Shown in pieces: positions 9,506 through 19,447 of a DNA stretch of 61,868 nucleotides. The position numbers and the translations under genes are program-made. Location of the stretch: the NCBI GenBank assembly GCA_028275505.1, contig JAPWUP010000004.1, positions 1 to 61,868 of the forward strand, given 5' to 3'. How positions within the stretch are numbered: the stretch's first letter is position 1; every line of letters begins with the position of its first letter. The notes under the pieces are model-generated. The model did not search any database and was not told the DNA's origin. It was given only the letters and a program-made list of their open reading frames with translations. This DNA is from Bryobacteraceae bacterium (GTDB lineage: Bacteria; Acidobacteriota; Terriglobia; Bryobacterales; Bryobacteraceae).

Positions 9506-10906
9506 ATGCAGAAGTTTTTCGAGGCGGTCGCCAACATTTTCCGGATCCCGGACCTGCGGAACCGGGTTCTGTTTACCCTCGCCCTGCTGGCGGTGTACCG
9601 CCTGGGCGGCCACATCCCCACGCCGGGCATCAACGCCATTCGCCTCGAGCAGTTTTTCCAGCAGAATCAGGGCACCGTCTTCGGGTTCATTGACCTGTTC
9701 TCGGGGGGCATGTTCCGGCGGCTGACGATCTTCGCCCTCGGCATCATGCCCTACATTACCGCCTCCATCATCCTGCAGTTGCTGACGGTGGTGATCCCGA
9801 CGCTGGAGCGACTCCAGAAAGAGGGCGAGCTGGGACGTCGCAAGATCACGCAGTGGACGCGCTACCTGACGATCGGGCTTTCGGCCATGCAGTCGTTCGG
9901 GATCGCCACGGCGCTGATGAACTCGGAAGGCGGTTTCGTGCTCAACCCCGGCATCGGTTTCATCCTGATGACGATGCTCACCCTCACCACGGGCACCACG
10001 TTCATCATGTGGCTGGGCGAGCAGATCTCGGAACGGGGCATCGGCAACGGGATGTCGCTGATCATTTTCACCGGCATCGTGGTGGGGCTGCCGCGGGCCG
10101 TCGCCGAGATTTACACCCACGTTTTCGTGACGCGGCAGTGGAGCGCGTTCCAGTTGATCATAATCCTGCTGCTGATGCTGGCGGTGGTGGCCTTCATCGT
10201 GCTCGTGGAGCGGGGCGAGCGGCGCATCCCGGTGCAGTACGCGCGGCGGGTGGTGGGGCGGCGGCTGATGGGCGGCCAGTCCACGCATCTGCCCTTGAAG
10301 GTCAACGCAGGCGGCGTGATTCCGGTGATTTTTGCCAGCTCCGTGCTGACGTTCCCGCAGACGCTGGCTTTGGTGCCCGCCGTCAAGAACAATCCCTGGC
10401 TGAGCGCCATGCTGGGCGCGATCCGCCACGGCGAGCCCTTGTATGCATTGCTTTACGTGGCGGGCATCATGTTCTTCTGCTTCTTCTACGTGTCGATTAT
10501 TTTCAACCCGAATGAAGCAGCCGATAATATGCGGCGCTACGGGGGATTCATCCCCGGCATTCGGCCGGGGCGGCAGACCGCCGAGTACATCAACCAGATC
10601 CTTACCAGGATCACGGTGGTCGGTGGCCTTTATCTTTCCGTGCTTTCCCTGATTCCCGAAATCATGATTTCGGGAATCAAGCTGCAACACCTGCCACTGA
10701 TTGGCAACTGGATTGACACGTACTTCCCGCGCTGGCTGCTGGACGGACTTGGCGTTTCGTTTTACTTCGGCGGCACGTCGCTGCTGATCGTGGTCGGCGT
10801 GGCCATGGACACGATCAACCAGATCGAGGCCCAGCTCATCATGCGGCATTACGAAGGCTTCACGCCGCGAGCCGGGCGCATTCGCGGCCGCCGGACGGTT
10901 TTCTGA
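9506..10906 (+). CDS. secY: Protein translocase channel subunit SecY
   Basis: The 466-residue protein is the pore of the Sec translocon in the inner membrane. It has the SecY start FFEAVANIFRIPDLRNRVLFTL, the plug/TM2 region GIMPYITASIILQLL and the C-terminal NQIEAQLIMRHYEGF with GRIRGRR. About ten hydrophobic segments are visible. The gene holds a 30-bp perfect palindrome at 10650-10679, coding for LIPEIMISGI. adk follows after 3 bases. Confidence 0.98.
   Translation: MQKFFEAVANIFRIPDLRNRVLFTLALLAVYRLGGHIPTPGINAIRLEQFFQQNQGTVFGFIDLFSGGMFRRLTIFALGIMPYITASIILQLLTVVIPTLERLQKEGELGRRKITQWTRYLTIGLSAMQSFGIATALMNSEGGFVLNPGIGFILMTMLTLTTGTTFIMWLGEQISERGIGNGMSLIIFTGIVVGLPRAVAEIYTHVFVTRQWSAFQLIIILLLMLAVVAFIVLVERGERRIPVQYARRVVGRRLMGGQSTHLPLKVNAGGVIPVIFASSVLTFPQTLALVPAVKNNPWLSAMLGAIRHGEPLYALLYVAGIMFFCFFYVSIIFNPNEAADNMRRYGGFIPGIRPGRQTAEYINQILTRITVVGGLYLSVLSLIPEIMISGIKLQHLPLIGNWIDTYFPRWLLDGLGVSFYFGGTSLLIVVGVAMDTINQIEAQLIMRHYEGFTPRAGRIRGRRTVF
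10650..10679. repeat. 30-bp perfect palindrome inside secY
   Basis: The two arms GATTCCCGAAATC and GATTTCGGGAATC meet around a central AT and, with one flanking T/A pair, form a perfect inverted repeat from 10650 to 10679. It lies fully inside the SecY reading frame. The mRNA could form a stable 13-14 bp hairpin midway through the spc/alpha operon. Confidence 0.85.
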
Positions 10907-10909
10907 ACC

Positions 10910-11566
10910 ATGAGCGATGCACTTATATTCCTGGGACCGCCGGGCTCGGGCAAGGGTACGCAAGCAGTGTTACTGGCGGAGCGCCTCGGGATTCCCCATA
11001 TTTCCACGGGCGACATTCTGCGCGAGCAGGTGGCCGCGGGGACCGAACTGGGGCGGCGCGTCCAGGCGATCATGAGCCGCGGCGATCTCGTGCCCGATGA
11101 ACTGGTGAACGAAATCATGGAGCAGCGCCTGGCGCAGCCGGATTGCGCCCGGGGCTGCATTCTGGACGGCTATCCGCGCACGACAGCGCAGGCGGAGTTT
11201 CTGGCCGGCGTGCTGGAGCAGCGAGGTCTGCGCCCGGTGGTGGTGAATCTCACGGTGGATTACAATGTAATTGTCGCCCGGATTACCGCACGGCGGCAGT
11301 GCCCTGCCTGCGGCGCATCCTATAACCTGATCACCAATCCCCCGCGCGAGGATGAGCGTTGCGATCGCGATGGTACGCCGCTGGTGACGCGGGCGGACGA
11401 TACGGAACCGGTGATCAGGCAGCGGCTGGAAGCCTATGAACGGCAGACGCTGCCGCTGCTGGATTACTACCGCAGGAAAGCGGCCCGTTTCTTCGAGGTT
11501 TCCGGCGACCAGGGCGCGCCCGAGGAGATTGCGCAGCGCATCCTGGCGCTGCTCCGTCAGGCATGA
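10910..11566 (+). CDS. adk: Adenylate kinase (zinc-lid type)
   Basis: The 218-residue enzyme interconverts ATP + AMP and 2 ADP. The P-loop GPPGSGKGT covers residues 9-17, and the AMP-binding GYPRT is present. The long LID domain has C-P-A-C, then a later C and D (ERCDRDG), a Cys3-Asp zinc site as in many long-form adenylate kinases. The gene sits between secY and map as usual. Its stop overlaps the map start (ATGA). Confidence 0.97.
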   Translation: MSDALIFLGPPGSGKGTQAVLLAERLGIPHISTGDILREQVAAGTELGRRVQAIMSRGDLVPDELVNEIMEQRLAQPDCARGCILDGYPRTTAQAEFLAGVLEQRGLRPVVVNLTVDYNVIVARITARRQCPACGASYNLITNPPREDERCDRDGTPLVTRADDTEPVIRQRLEAYERQTLPLLDYYRRKAARFFEVSGDQGAPEEIAQRILALLRQA

Positions 11567-12354
11567 TCGTACGCAAGACGGCGGCGGAACTGGAGAAGAT
11601 GCGGCGGGCGGGCCTGCTGGTGTGGCGGGTACTGAAAGAGCTGGAGGCGATGGTTCAGCCGGGCGTTACCACGATGGATCTGGAGGTGGCGGCCGAACGG
11701 ATGATCCTGGATGCGGGCGCGCGCCCGGCATTCAAGGGATACTACGTGCCGGCCGTGGGACGCCAGTATCCTTACGTGCTGTGCACGTCGGTTAACGAAG
11801 AGATCGTGCACGGCATGCCTTCGGCGAAACGGGTGCTGAAGGAAGGCGACATCGTCTCCATTGACACGGGCGTCGAGCTGGAAGGCTATTACGGGGATTC
11901 AGCCATCACGGTTCCGGTGGGCCGGATCAGTCCGGAGGCGGAGCGCTTGCTGCGGGTGACGCGGGAGGCGCTCGAGCTGGCCATCGAAAAGGTGCGCCAG
12001 GGAAACCGTCTGCTGGATATCAGCGCCACGATCGAGCGGCACGTGACGGCCGCAGGGTTTTCGGTGGTGCGGGACTACGTGGGGCACGGCATTGGGACGC
12101 GCCTGCACGAGGAGCCGCAGGTGCCCAACTACGTGGATCGCCGGAACGAGAACCCGCGGTTGAAAGAAGGCATGGTGCTGGCGATCGAGCCGATGGTGGC
12201 GGCGGGAAGGGCGGAAGTGGCGTTGCGCCCGGATCGCTGGACCGCGGTCACGCGAGACGGCTCCTATGCGGCGCACTTCGAGCACTGCGTGGCAGTGACG
12301 GCCAACGGGCCGTGGGTGTTGACGCGGCCTGAGGAGGCGCCCCATGTCCAGTGA
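11563..12354 (+). CDS. map: Methionine aminopeptidase, type I
   Basis: The 263-residue metallopeptidase removes N-terminal Met. Metal ligands are visible in SIDTGVELEGYYGDSA (two Asp), GHGIGTRLHEEP (His) and AIEPMV (Glu). A late Glu would be expected in the C-terminal FEHCVAVT. There is no N-terminal zinc-finger extension, so this is type Ia. It is coupled to adk and overlaps infA by 11 bases. Confidence 0.97.
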   Translation: MIVRKTAAELEKMRRAGLLVWRVLKELEAMVQPGVTTMDLEVAAERMILDAGARPAFKGYYVPAVGRQYPYVLCTSVNEEIVHGMPSAKRVLKEGDIVSIDTGVELEGYYGDSAITVPVGRISPEAERLLRVTREALELAIEKVRQGNRLLDISATIERHVTAAGFSVVRDYVGHGIGTRLHEEPQVPNYVDRRNENPRLKEGMVLAIEPMVAAGRAEVALRPDRWTAVTRDGSYAAHFEHCVAVTANGPWVLTRPEEAPHVQ

Positions 12355-12592
12355 GGATGCCGGGCGAAAAAGCGGCGCGGTGGTGGCGCGAGTGGTGGAG
12401 TTGCTTCCCCGAGCCACCTATCGCGTGGAAACGGAACATCGTCAGTTGGTTCTGGCGCACGCAGCGCCAGCCACGCAGCGCAATTTCGTGCGTCTGCGCC
12501 CGGGCGACCGAGTGCGGGTGGAGCTTTCACCGCATGATCCGACGCGCGGCCGGATCACAGAATTGTTGGAGCCCGGCGGCGGGCCGCTGTGA
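12344..12592 (+). CDS. infA: Translation initiation factor IF-1 (divergent)
   Basis: The 82-residue product is an S1-type OB fold. It matches IF-1 in [25 protein letters not shown] and [29 protein letters not shown]. It has an 8-10 residue longer N-terminus than standard IF-1 and several substitutions, but the operon position between map and rpmJ supports the call. The start at 12344 lies inside the end of map. Confidence 0.92.
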   Translation: MSSEDAGRKSGAVVARVVELLPRATYRVETEHRQLVLAHAAPATQRNFVRLRPGDRVRVELSPHDPTRGRITELLEPGGGPL

Positions 12593-12612
12593 TCGGGCTG
12601 CGGGAGGCAAAG

Positions 12613-12726
12613 ATGAAAGTTCGAGCTTCGGTAAAGAGAATATGCGACAAATGCAAGGTGATCCGGCGCAAAGGCGTAGTCCGGGTCATCTGCGAAAACC
12701 CCAAGCACAAGCAGCGTCAGGGGTAA
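12613..12726 (+). CDS. rpmJ: 50S ribosomal protein L36, zinc-binding
   Basis: The 37-residue protein [17 protein letters not shown]... has the complete zinc site C11, C14, C27, H32 of C+ L36, which binds helix junctions in 23S rRNA. A GGGAGG site lies upstream of ATG 12613. It lies between infA and rpsM as usual. Confidence 0.96.
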   Translation: MKVRASVKRICDKCKVIRRKGVVRVICENPKHKQRQG

Positions 12727-12736
12727 AGGAGGTGCC

Positions 12737-13120
12737 ATGGCGCGCATAGCAGGTGTGGATTTGCCGCCACGCAAGCGGATCGAGATCGCGCTGACCTACA
12801 TCTACGGCATTGGGCGGTCGCGCTCGAACTCGATCCTTTACCGGGCGGGCGTGGACCCGAACAAGAAGGTGGCGGACCTGACCGAGGATGAGATCAACCG
12901 CATCCGCATGATCATCGAGCAGGAAGGTGCGGTGGAGGGCGACCTGCGCAAGGAGGTCGCCATGAACATCAAGCGGCTGATCGAGATCGGCTCCTACCGC
13001 GGTTTGCGCCACCGGCTGGGACTGCCCGTCCGGGGCCAGCGCACGCACACTAACGCGCGGACGCGCAAGGGCCCGCGTCGCGGCACGATCGCCAACAAGA
13101 AACGGGCAGGCAAGACCTGA
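12737..13120 (+). CDS. rpsM: 30S ribosomal protein S13
   Basis: The 127-residue product begins [30 protein letters not shown] and ends with the basic tail [22 protein letters not shown], as in S13 at the top of the 30S head. AAAGGAGG precedes ATG 12737. Confidence 0.98.
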   Translation: MARIAGVDLPPRKRIEIALTYIYGIGRSRSNSILYRAGVDPNKKVADLTEDEINRIRMIIEQEGAVEGDLRKEVAMNIKRLIEIGSYRGLRHRLGLPVRGQRTHTNARTRKGPRRGTIANKKRAGKT

Positions 13121-13142
13121 TTCCGGGGCGGGTTAAGCAGAG

Positions 13143-13550
<408 letters not shown>

Positions 13551-13637
13551 TGGTGATGACAGGCAGGCAAGCAGGAGGAAGGCCCGCGAGGGCTGTAAAC
13601 TGCACCGGCCGAATTCGTTGAGGAGGTTAAAAGAACC

Positions 13638-14270
13638 GTGGCGCGTTACCTCGGTCCGGTTTGCCGGCTATGCCGGCGCGAAGGAGTCAAGTTGTTCCTG
13701 AAGGGCGAGCGCTGCCATAGCGAGAAGTGCGCCATCGAGCGGCGCAACTTCCCGCCCGGTCAGCACGGGCGCGAGCGCAAGCCCAAACTCGTCGGTTACG
13801 GATTGCAGCTCCGCGAGAAACAGAAGCTCAAGCGCATTTACGGCTTGCTGGAGCGGCAATTCCGCAACCTGTTCGAGAAAGCGGCCCGCATGAAGGGGCC
13901 GACGGGCGAGAATCTGCTCAGCCTGTTGGAGCGTCGCCTGGACAATGTGGTCTACCGCATGGGACTGGGCACCAGCCGGGCCCAGTGCCGACAACTCGTG
14001 CGGCATGGCCACATCATGGTCAACGGGCGCCGCGTCAACATCCCGTCGTACCTCACGCGGGTCAACGATGTGATCGAAGTGCGTGAGAAGAGCCGCAGCA
14101 ACCCGACGATCCTGGCGGCGCGCGACGCCACGGCCCATGCGCCTGTGCCGAACTGGCTGGAGGTGGACCGCGAGGCCATGCGCGGTCGGGTGATCGCGCT
14201 GCCCACCAAGGAGGACCTGATGAACATTCAGGTCAACGAGCGGCTCATCGTCGAGCTGTACTCCAAGTAG
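13638..14270 (+). CDS. rpsD: 30S ribosomal protein S4, zinc-finger form
   Basis: The 210-residue product starts at a GTG behind a strong GAGGAGG site. The N-terminal zinc knuckle has C9, C12, C26 and C31, followed by the S4 body ([29 protein letters not shown]) and the S4 RNA-binding domain [13 protein letters not shown]4 nucleates 30S assembly. An 87-base gap precedes it, with no clear terminator. Confidence 0.98.
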   Translation: MARYLGPVCRLCRREGVKLFLKGERCHSEKCAIERRNFPPGQHGRERKPKLVGYGLQLREKQKLKRIYGLLERQFRNLFEKAARMKGPTGENLLSLLERRLDNVVYRMGLGTSRAQCRQLVRHGHIMVNGRRVNIPSYLTRVNDVIEVREKSRSNPTILAARDATAHAPVPNWLEVDREAMRGRVIALPTKEDLMNIQVNERLIVELYSK

Positions 14271-14319
14271 GCTGGGTGCAGCCGGGCCACAGGCCGCCCG
14301 GCAGGAGGAAATCGGATTT

Positions 14320-15402
14320 ATGTACAGGGGCTTTCAGAAACCCAAGAGGCTGGTCGCCAATACCGAGACGCTGACGGATCGCTACGGGATGTTCACCGCC
14401 CAGCCCTTCGAGCGCGGCTGGGGCACGACGATCGGCAACAGCCTGCGGCGAATCCTGCTCAGTTCCATCGAGGGGGCGGCGATCACTGCCGTGCGGATCG
14501 AGGGGGTGCTCCACGAGTTCAGCCCGATCCCCGGCGTGGTCGAGGACGCCACCGACGTCATCCTGAACCTCAAACAGGTGCCGCTGAAGATGACCGGCGA
14601 TGGAGTGCGCACGGCGCGCATTCGCGTGGATCAGCCGGGGGAGGTGCTCAGCGGTCACATCGAGACCGACCCGGACGTCGAGGTGCTCGACCGCTCCATC
14701 CACATCGCCACGGTGAGCGATGGCGGCAAGCTGTACGTGGACATGCGCATCAAGCGTGGGCGCGGTTACGTCAGCGCCGAGCGCAACTTTGACGAGGACC
14801 TGCCGCTGGGCTTCATCCCCATTGACTCGGTCCACTCGCCCGTGCGCAAGGTCAACTTCTACGTCGAAAACGCGCGACTCGGCCAGATCACCGACTACGA
14901 CAAGCTCACGCTGGAGGTGTGGACCAACGGCGCTATCTCTCCCCAGGACGCGATCGCTCAGGCGGCCAAGCTGCTGCGGGATCACATGACCATCTTCATC
15001 AACTTCGAGGAAGTGCCCGAGGCGGTCGAGGAGCCTGCCGAGCGCGCGGCGGACCGGCTCGAGGAGATTCTCAACCGCTCGGTGGACGAACTCGAGCTCA
15101 GCGTGCGCGCGTACAACTGCCTGAAGAACGCCGGCATCCAGACCATCCGCGACTTGGTTCAGAAGACCGAAGCCGAGATGCTGCGCACCAAGAACTTCGG
15201 CCGCAAGTCGCTGAACGAGCTCAAAGAGGTTCTGCGCGGCTTCGGCTTGCAGTTCGGCATGAAGTTCGACGCCCAGGGCCGCCTGATCCTGCCTGCGGCC
15301 CAAGCCGGGGCGCAGGAGCCTGCGCGTGCGGCGGCCCCGCCCGCGGCCGAGGCTCGGGAGGAAACCTCGGGTGCGCCCGAGGCTGGCGCAACCAGCGAGT
15401 AG
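14320..15402 (+). CDS. rpoA: RNA polymerase alpha subunit
   Basis: The 360-residue protein has the assembly NTD (TEKYGKFT-type [23 protein letters not shown] and GAITAVRI-type segments) and the alphaCTD ([39 protein letters not shown], then [10 protein letters not shown]) that contacts UP elements and activators. A tail of about 35 residues rich in Ala, Pro and Glu follows residue 325. AGGAGG precedes ATG 14320. Confidence 0.98.
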   Translation: MYRGFQKPKRLVANTETLTDRYGMFTAQPFERGWGTTIGNSLRRILLSSIEGAAITAVRIEGVLHEFSPIPGVVEDATDVILNLKQVPLKMTGDGVRTARIRVDQPGEVLSGHIETDPDVEVLDRSIHIATVSDGGKLYVDMRIKRGRGYVSAERNFDEDLPLGFIPIDSVHSPVRKVNFYVENARLGQITDYDKLTLEVWTNGAISPQDAIAQAAKLLRDHMTIFINFEEVPEAVEEPAERAADRLEEILNRSVDELELSVRAYNCLKNAGIQTIRDLVQKTEAEMLRTKNFGRKSLNELKEVLRGFGLQFGMKFDAQGRLILPAAQAGAQEPARAAAPPAAEAREETSGAPEAGATSE

Positions 15403-15412
15403 GGGGTGAGCC

Positions 15413-15871
15413 ATGCGACACAAGCGAGCCGGTTACAAACTGGGCCGACCCATTGACGCCCGCTACATGCTCTTGCGCAACCTGGTCACCAGCGTGATTG
15501 AACAGGAGCGGGTCATTACGACCGTCACCAAGGCGAAGGCTGCCAAGCCGCTGGTGGACAAGATGATCACGCTGGCCAAACGCGACACGTTGCACGCCCG
15601 CCGGCTGGCCGCGGCTTTCCTGAAAACGCCGGCGGCCGTCAGGAAGCTCTTCGACACGCTGGGAGCGCGCTTCGGACAGAGGCAAGGCGGTTACTGCCGA
15701 ATCGTGCGCCTGGGACCGCGCCGGGGTGATGGGGCCGAGCAGGCGATGCTGGAACTGGTAGGCTCCCAGCTCGTCAAGCGGGCAGCCGAACGCGCCAGGC
15801 GTCGTGAGGAACGGCTCCGCCGGATCCGTGAAGGAAGGGAGCCCGACGAAGAAGAGCAGGGCGGGCGTTAA
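15413..15871 (+). CDS. rplQ: 50S ribosomal protein L17
   Basis: The 152-residue product begins MRHKRAGYKLGRPIDARYMLLRNLVTSVIEQERVITT and continues with TKAKAAKPLVDKMITLAKR, as in L17. A charged Arg/Glu-rich C-terminal extension (about 30 residues) follows the core. It is the last gene of the ribosomal superoperon and is followed by a hairpin at 15886-15911. Confidence 0.97.
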   Translation: MRHKRAGYKLGRPIDARYMLLRNLVTSVIEQERVITTVTKAKAAKPLVDKMITLAKRDTLHARRLAAAFLKTPAAVRKLFDTLGARFGQRQGGYCRIVRLGPRRGDGAEQAMLELVGSQLVKRAAERARRREERLRRIREGREPDEEEQGGR

Positions 15872-15885
15872 TCCCCCGTGATCAG

Positions 15886-15911
15886 GCAGCCGGCCGGAAC
15901 CGGCCGGCTGC
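15886..15911. terminator. Hairpin between converging rplQ and GH130 gene
   Basis: A perfect 12-bp GC-rich stem (GCAGCCGGCCGG / CCGGCCGGCTGC) with an AA centre lies 14 bases after the rplQ stop and 10 bases after the end of the minus-strand gene. There is no T-run on either strand, so it is either a non-canonical intrinsic terminator or a 3'-end stabiliser serving both transcripts. Confidence 0.65.
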
Positions 15912-15921
15912 TCCCGAGCCC

Positions 15922-16905
15922 TCAGCGCTGATCGCCGTAATCGGGCCGCCCGCGGCGATGCAGCCAGTCCAGCAGGGCGCTGATCCTGCCCGTGGCCAGA
16001 GCGATGCAGCTATCGGCGGCGCCGTAGTAGAGATTGATGGTATCCCCGTCATCCCCGATGGTGTATCCGCAGGGGAACACCACGTTGGGCACGTCGCCGT
16101 AGCGTTCGTAAGGTTCCTCGGGGCCGAAGATCCAGTCGTCGCCGCGCAGCAGGCAGCGCTCCGGCGTCTCTAAAGCAAAGAGCGCCAGTCCCAGCCGGTA
16201 CAGACAGCCGGAAGCTGTTTGCCGGACGCCATGGTAGATCACGAGCCAGCCCTCAGGCGTCTCGATCGGGGGCGGCGACAAACCGATCTTGTTGGCATCC
16301 CACCATCCACCTCGCCTGGCGCGAAGGATCAGTTTGTGACTGCCCCAGTGCCGCAGGTCCGGTGAATACGAGATCCACATGTGCCCGGTGCGCTCCCAGG
16401 TGGTGACGGGACGATGGATGAGGGCCCAGTGGCCGCCGATGCGCCGCGGCAGCAGCGCCGCATCTTTGTCCTCCGGGGGCATGACGACGCCGTACCGCTC
16501 GAAGTGACGGAAGTCTTCGGTCAGGGCCAGCGAGACGCCCGGGCCGCCGGCGGAAAAGGAGGTGTAAGTGACTACGTATTTGTTGAGCTCGGGGACGAAG
16601 GTGATGCGGGGATCCTCGATTCCCCAGAGCTCTTCGGGGTAATGCTCGGGGTCGGGCATCAGGGTAGGTTGAGGATCGATGCGCCAGCCCGAGTAGCCAT
16701 CGTCCGAGCGAGCGACACAGAAGTGGGAATGCCCCCGCCGATCTTCCACGCGGCACAACAACAGAGTCGTCCCGTCAGGTAAGCGGGTGGCCCCGGCGTT
16801 AAAAACGGTATTCACCGGATAGGGCCAGTCCGAGGCTGCCAGAATAGGGTTGCGACGGTGACGAACAAAGAGCTGTTCGTGGTGTCTGTTGATCAGCAGG
16901 CTCAT
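15922..16905 (-). CDS. GH130-family glycosidase / mannosyl-glycan phosphorylase
   Basis: The 327-residue protein fits the five-bladed beta-propeller family GH130: NPILAASDWPYPVNTVFNAGA near the N-terminus, LLLCRVEDRRG, then WGIEDPRIT, where the Asp of EDPR is the family's catalytic acid, and late WLVIYHGV and LYYGAAD motifs. Family members phosphorolyse or hydrolyse beta-mannosides; the exact substrate cannot be read from sequence. It starts 20 bases after the GT4 gene, with no clear ribosome-binding site (TTTATTTAT before ATG), so it is probably coupled to it. Confidence 0.85.
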   Translation of the reverse strand: MSLLINRHHEQLFVRHRRNPILAASDWPYPVNTVFNAGATRLPDGTTLLLCRVEDRRGHSHFCVARSDDGYSGWRIDPQPTLMPDPEHYPEELWGIEDPRITFVPELNKYVVTYTSFSAGGPGVSLALTEDFRHFERYGVVMPPEDKDAALLPRRIGGHWALIHRPVTTWERTGHMWISYSPDLRHWGSHKLILRARRGGWWDANKIGLSPPPIETPEGWLVIYHGVRQTASGCLYRLGLALFALETPERCLLRGDDWIFGPEEPYERYGDVPNVVFPCGYTIGDDGDTINLYYGAADSCIALATGRISALLDWLHRRGRPDYGDQR

Positions 16906-16925
16906 ATAAATAAAGACGCAATGGA

Positions 16926-19232
16926 TCAGGAAATGGAGATACCCGCAGGCTGGGTCGCGCGCAGGTGCGCATGGCTGCCCGCGTCTATCACCGCAAAGGC
17001 CTCTCGCATTTCGAGGAGCGAGAGCAGGAAGGCCAGGGTGGACTCGGCACCCTCATTCTGGTTCACGCGGTCGGGATGGAGACCGTCGCGGCATCCGCCG
17101 GTGGCCGGGTCGTAGAGGGGCAGCCCGAGATCGTTGCGCCCCAGGAACCACTCGAAGGCGCGCTGGGCTTCCTCCTTCCAGCGCTCGTCCCCCGTAACTC
17201 GCCACGCGGCCAGGCACGCAGAGACAGTGACCTGGGCTTCCACGGGCTGCTGATCGAACCGGGCGCGCGTACCGCCACGCGGATAAAACCCGTTCGAGCC
17301 GATGGGTACGAAATGGTTCCCCCCGGCTCGCTGGACTTCCGTCAGCCAGCTCAGGGCCTCCAAGGCCGTGCGGACCATGTCCGGCCGGCCCATGTCCTCG
17401 CCCGCCAGCAGCAAGCCGTGAGGGAGGCTAGCGTTGGAATAGGCGAGGATGGGCTCGAACCAGGGCCAGTCCGGGGCGCTATAGCTCTTCCACAGTTCCA
17501 TCAAGCGCGCCGCTAGCGTCTCGCGGGCGTTCTGGGCGGCGCGGTCGCCAGGGAAGCGCCGCAGGTAGTGATGGATTCCGATCAGGCAGAAGGCGCAGGC
17601 TCGCGGGCTGCGGAAGTTCACCACGGCGGGCAAGGCCATGTCGAACAGGCGGCCTGCGAGGCCTCGAAGGCCTGCGTTGCGCGAACGGCCCAAGACCAAC
17701 CCCAGTGCGCTCAGGGCCCGACCGTGGCAATCCTCCGAACCGACTTCGTCCAACCAGCGGCGCTCGTAAGAAAGCTCGTTGTGGAAGCGCCCGCGCTCGG
17801 CATTGAAAGCGTACCAGAGGAAGGCCAAATAGCGTTCGCCGGGCAGTGGACGGGCGCCGCTTTCTTCCAGCAGGACCGCAGCCTCCAGCGCCCGCGCGTT
17901 GTCGTCCGTGGTGTAGCCGTTGGAATAGTTGGGGACGGTGAAGACGGCGTGCTGGAGCAAACCCGTGTCGTCGGTGAGCGCACGCAAGTGATCGGTTTTG
18001 ATTTCGGGAAGTTCGCCGGACCGCTGGCTGAGCGTGATGGCTTGGAAAGCGGGTCGTGGCCGATAACTGCGCTGCTCGCGGGCGCGCTGGAAGCACTCCA
18101 GGTAGCGTTCGGCGACACGCGGCCAGATCATTTCGCGACCGGCCAGGTAGGCCCGCTTGCGCATGGCGTGGCGTCCGGCCTCGTCCTCGAGTAGCCGAAT
18201 CATCGCGGCCGCCAGAGCGTGGGAATCGCGGAAAGGAACCAGCACGCCGCGCCCGTCAGCCAGCAGCTCTTCCGCGTACCAGTAAGGCGTGGAGATGACG
18301 GCCTTGCCGGCGCCCACGGTGTAAGCCAGGGTTCCGGAAACGATCTGCGCGGGATTCAAATACGGGGTGATGTAGATGTCGGCGGCGCCGATGAACTCGA
18401 CCAGCTCTTCCAAGCTTACGAAGCGATTGTGAAAGATGACGTGCCCGGCCACGCCGCAGGCCCGCGCCAGGCGCTCCAGCGAGAGACGGTAGGATTCGCC
18501 TTCGCGCAAACGCACATGGGGGTGCGTGGCGCCAAGCACGACGTAAACCACGTTGGGGAAGCGCTCGAGCACCTCGGGGAGAGCCTGGATGACGTACTCG
18601 ATACCTTTGTTGGGCGAGAGCAGGCCGAAGGTGAGGGCCACGATCTTGCCCTGCAAGCCGAACTGGTCCTTGTAGAAGTTCGGATCCACGAAGGGCACGT
18701 CGGGGATGCCGTGGGGGATGACGTCAATTTTCTCTTCGGGTACGCCGTAGATCTCGCGGAGGAACTCGACGGCGCGGTTGCTCATGACGACCAGGCGGTC
18801 GGAACGTTCGGCCAGCTCGAGCATGACGTGGCGCTGGTGCTCGTCCGGCTCGCGCAGCACGGTGTGCAAGGTGGTGACCACGGCCATACGGAGCTCGCGA
18901 AGCAACGCCAGGATATGGCTGCCCGCGGGCCCGCCGAAAATCCCGTATTCGTGCTGGAGGCAAACCAGGTCTACGTTGTTGATGTTCAGAAAGTCGGCTG
19001 CGCGCTGGTAAGAGGAAAGCTCGTTCTGCTCAATCTCGAAGCGGACACGCGGAGGGTAAGGGTATCCCTCCGGCGTATCATTCACCGGAATGGCAAAGCA
19101 GGAAAGAGCGGGATCTGCGGCCACCAAGGATTCGCACAGGTCGGTGGTGAAGGTCGCGATCCCGCATCGCCGGGGCAGGTAATTTCCGATGACAGCAATC
19201 CGCCGTATGGAGCCGCTCGTGGAGTTTGCCAT
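16926..19232 (-). CDS. GT4 glycosyltransferase with C-terminal helical-barrel domain
   Basis: The 768-residue protein has a GT-B glycosyltransferase family 4 half (about residues 10-390): GNYLPRRCGIATFTTDL, LQHEYGIFGG, DVIPHGIPD, LTFGLLSPNKGIEYVI, and the nucleotide-sugar site with PYLNPAQIVSGTLAYTVGAGKAVISTPYWYAEELL. Residues about 400-768 are a second domain with repeated helical pairs (YTTDDNARALEAAVLL, SNASLPHGLLLAGE, VSACLAAWRVTGDERW) like an (alpha/alpha)6 barrel. It has no signal peptide, so it is cytoplasmic. Together with the GH130 gene it suggests synthesis and turnover of one glycan. Confidence 0.85.
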   Translation of the reverse strand: MANSTSGSIRRIAVIGNYLPRRCGIATFTTDLCESLVAADPALSCFAIPVNDTPEGYPYPPRVRFEIEQNELSSYQRAADFLNINNVDLVCLQHEYGIFGGPAGSHILALLRELRMAVVTTLHTVLREPDEHQRHVMLELAERSDRLVVMSNRAVEFLREIYGVPEEKIDVIPHGIPDVPFVDPNFYKDQFGLQGKIVALTFGLLSPNKGIEYVIQALPEVLERFPNVVYVVLGATHPHVRLREGESYRLSLERLARACGVAGHVIFHNRFVSLEELVEFIGAADIYITPYLNPAQIVSGTLAYTVGAGKAVISTPYWYAEELLADGRGVLVPFRDSHALAAAMIRLLEDEAGRHAMRKRAYLAGREMIWPRVAERYLECFQRAREQRSYRPRPAFQAITLSQRSGELPEIKTDHLRALTDDTGLLQHAVFTVPNYSNGYTTDDNARALEAAVLLEESGARPLPGERYLAFLWYAFNAERGRFHNELSYERRWLDEVGSEDCHGRALSALGLVLGRSRNAGLRGLAGRLFDMALPAVVNFRSPRACAFCLIGIHHYLRRFPGDRAAQNARETLAARLMELWKSYSAPDWPWFEPILAYSNASLPHGLLLAGEDMGRPDMVRTALEALSWLTEVQRAGGNHFVPIGSNGFYPRGGTRARFDQQPVEAQVTVSACLAAWRVTGDERWKEEAQRAFEWFLGRNDLGLPLYDPATGGCRDGLHPDRVNQNEGAESTLAFLLSLLEMREAFAVIDAGSHAHLRATQPAGISIS

Positions 19233-19249
19233 TCGTCACACTGATATTC

Positions 19250-19255
19250 ATTATA
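19250..19255 (-). promoter_or_regulatory. -10 box of the GT4 gene
   Basis: A perfect TATAAT on the minus strand lies 17 bases before ATG 19232. No good -35 hexamer is seen at 16-18 bases. Transcription starting 6-7 bases later would leave a leader of about 11 bases without a clear ribosome-binding site. Confidence 0.45.
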
Positions 19256-19447
19256 GGCGGTTGCCGAGCGCACCCGGCGCTGTGGTGGAAACCGGGCCGC
19301 GGGGGCGCCGCTTCAGGAAACGCCCCGCGCGGGTGGTGCGTCATAAGTAACGAAACAGAGAGATTCTCGGGAAGGAGAACATCCCTCTCGCCCAGGAGCA
19401 GAGGGGCCCGGGGGAGCGGGACGACCTTCCAGCGGGAGGGCTTTGTT

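Noticed and set aside
19226-19447. N-terminal extension of the DksA-like protein back to 19226
   Set aside because: The added residues have no family similarity and would overlap the start of the divergent GT4 gene. ATG 19448 has a good ribosome-binding site.
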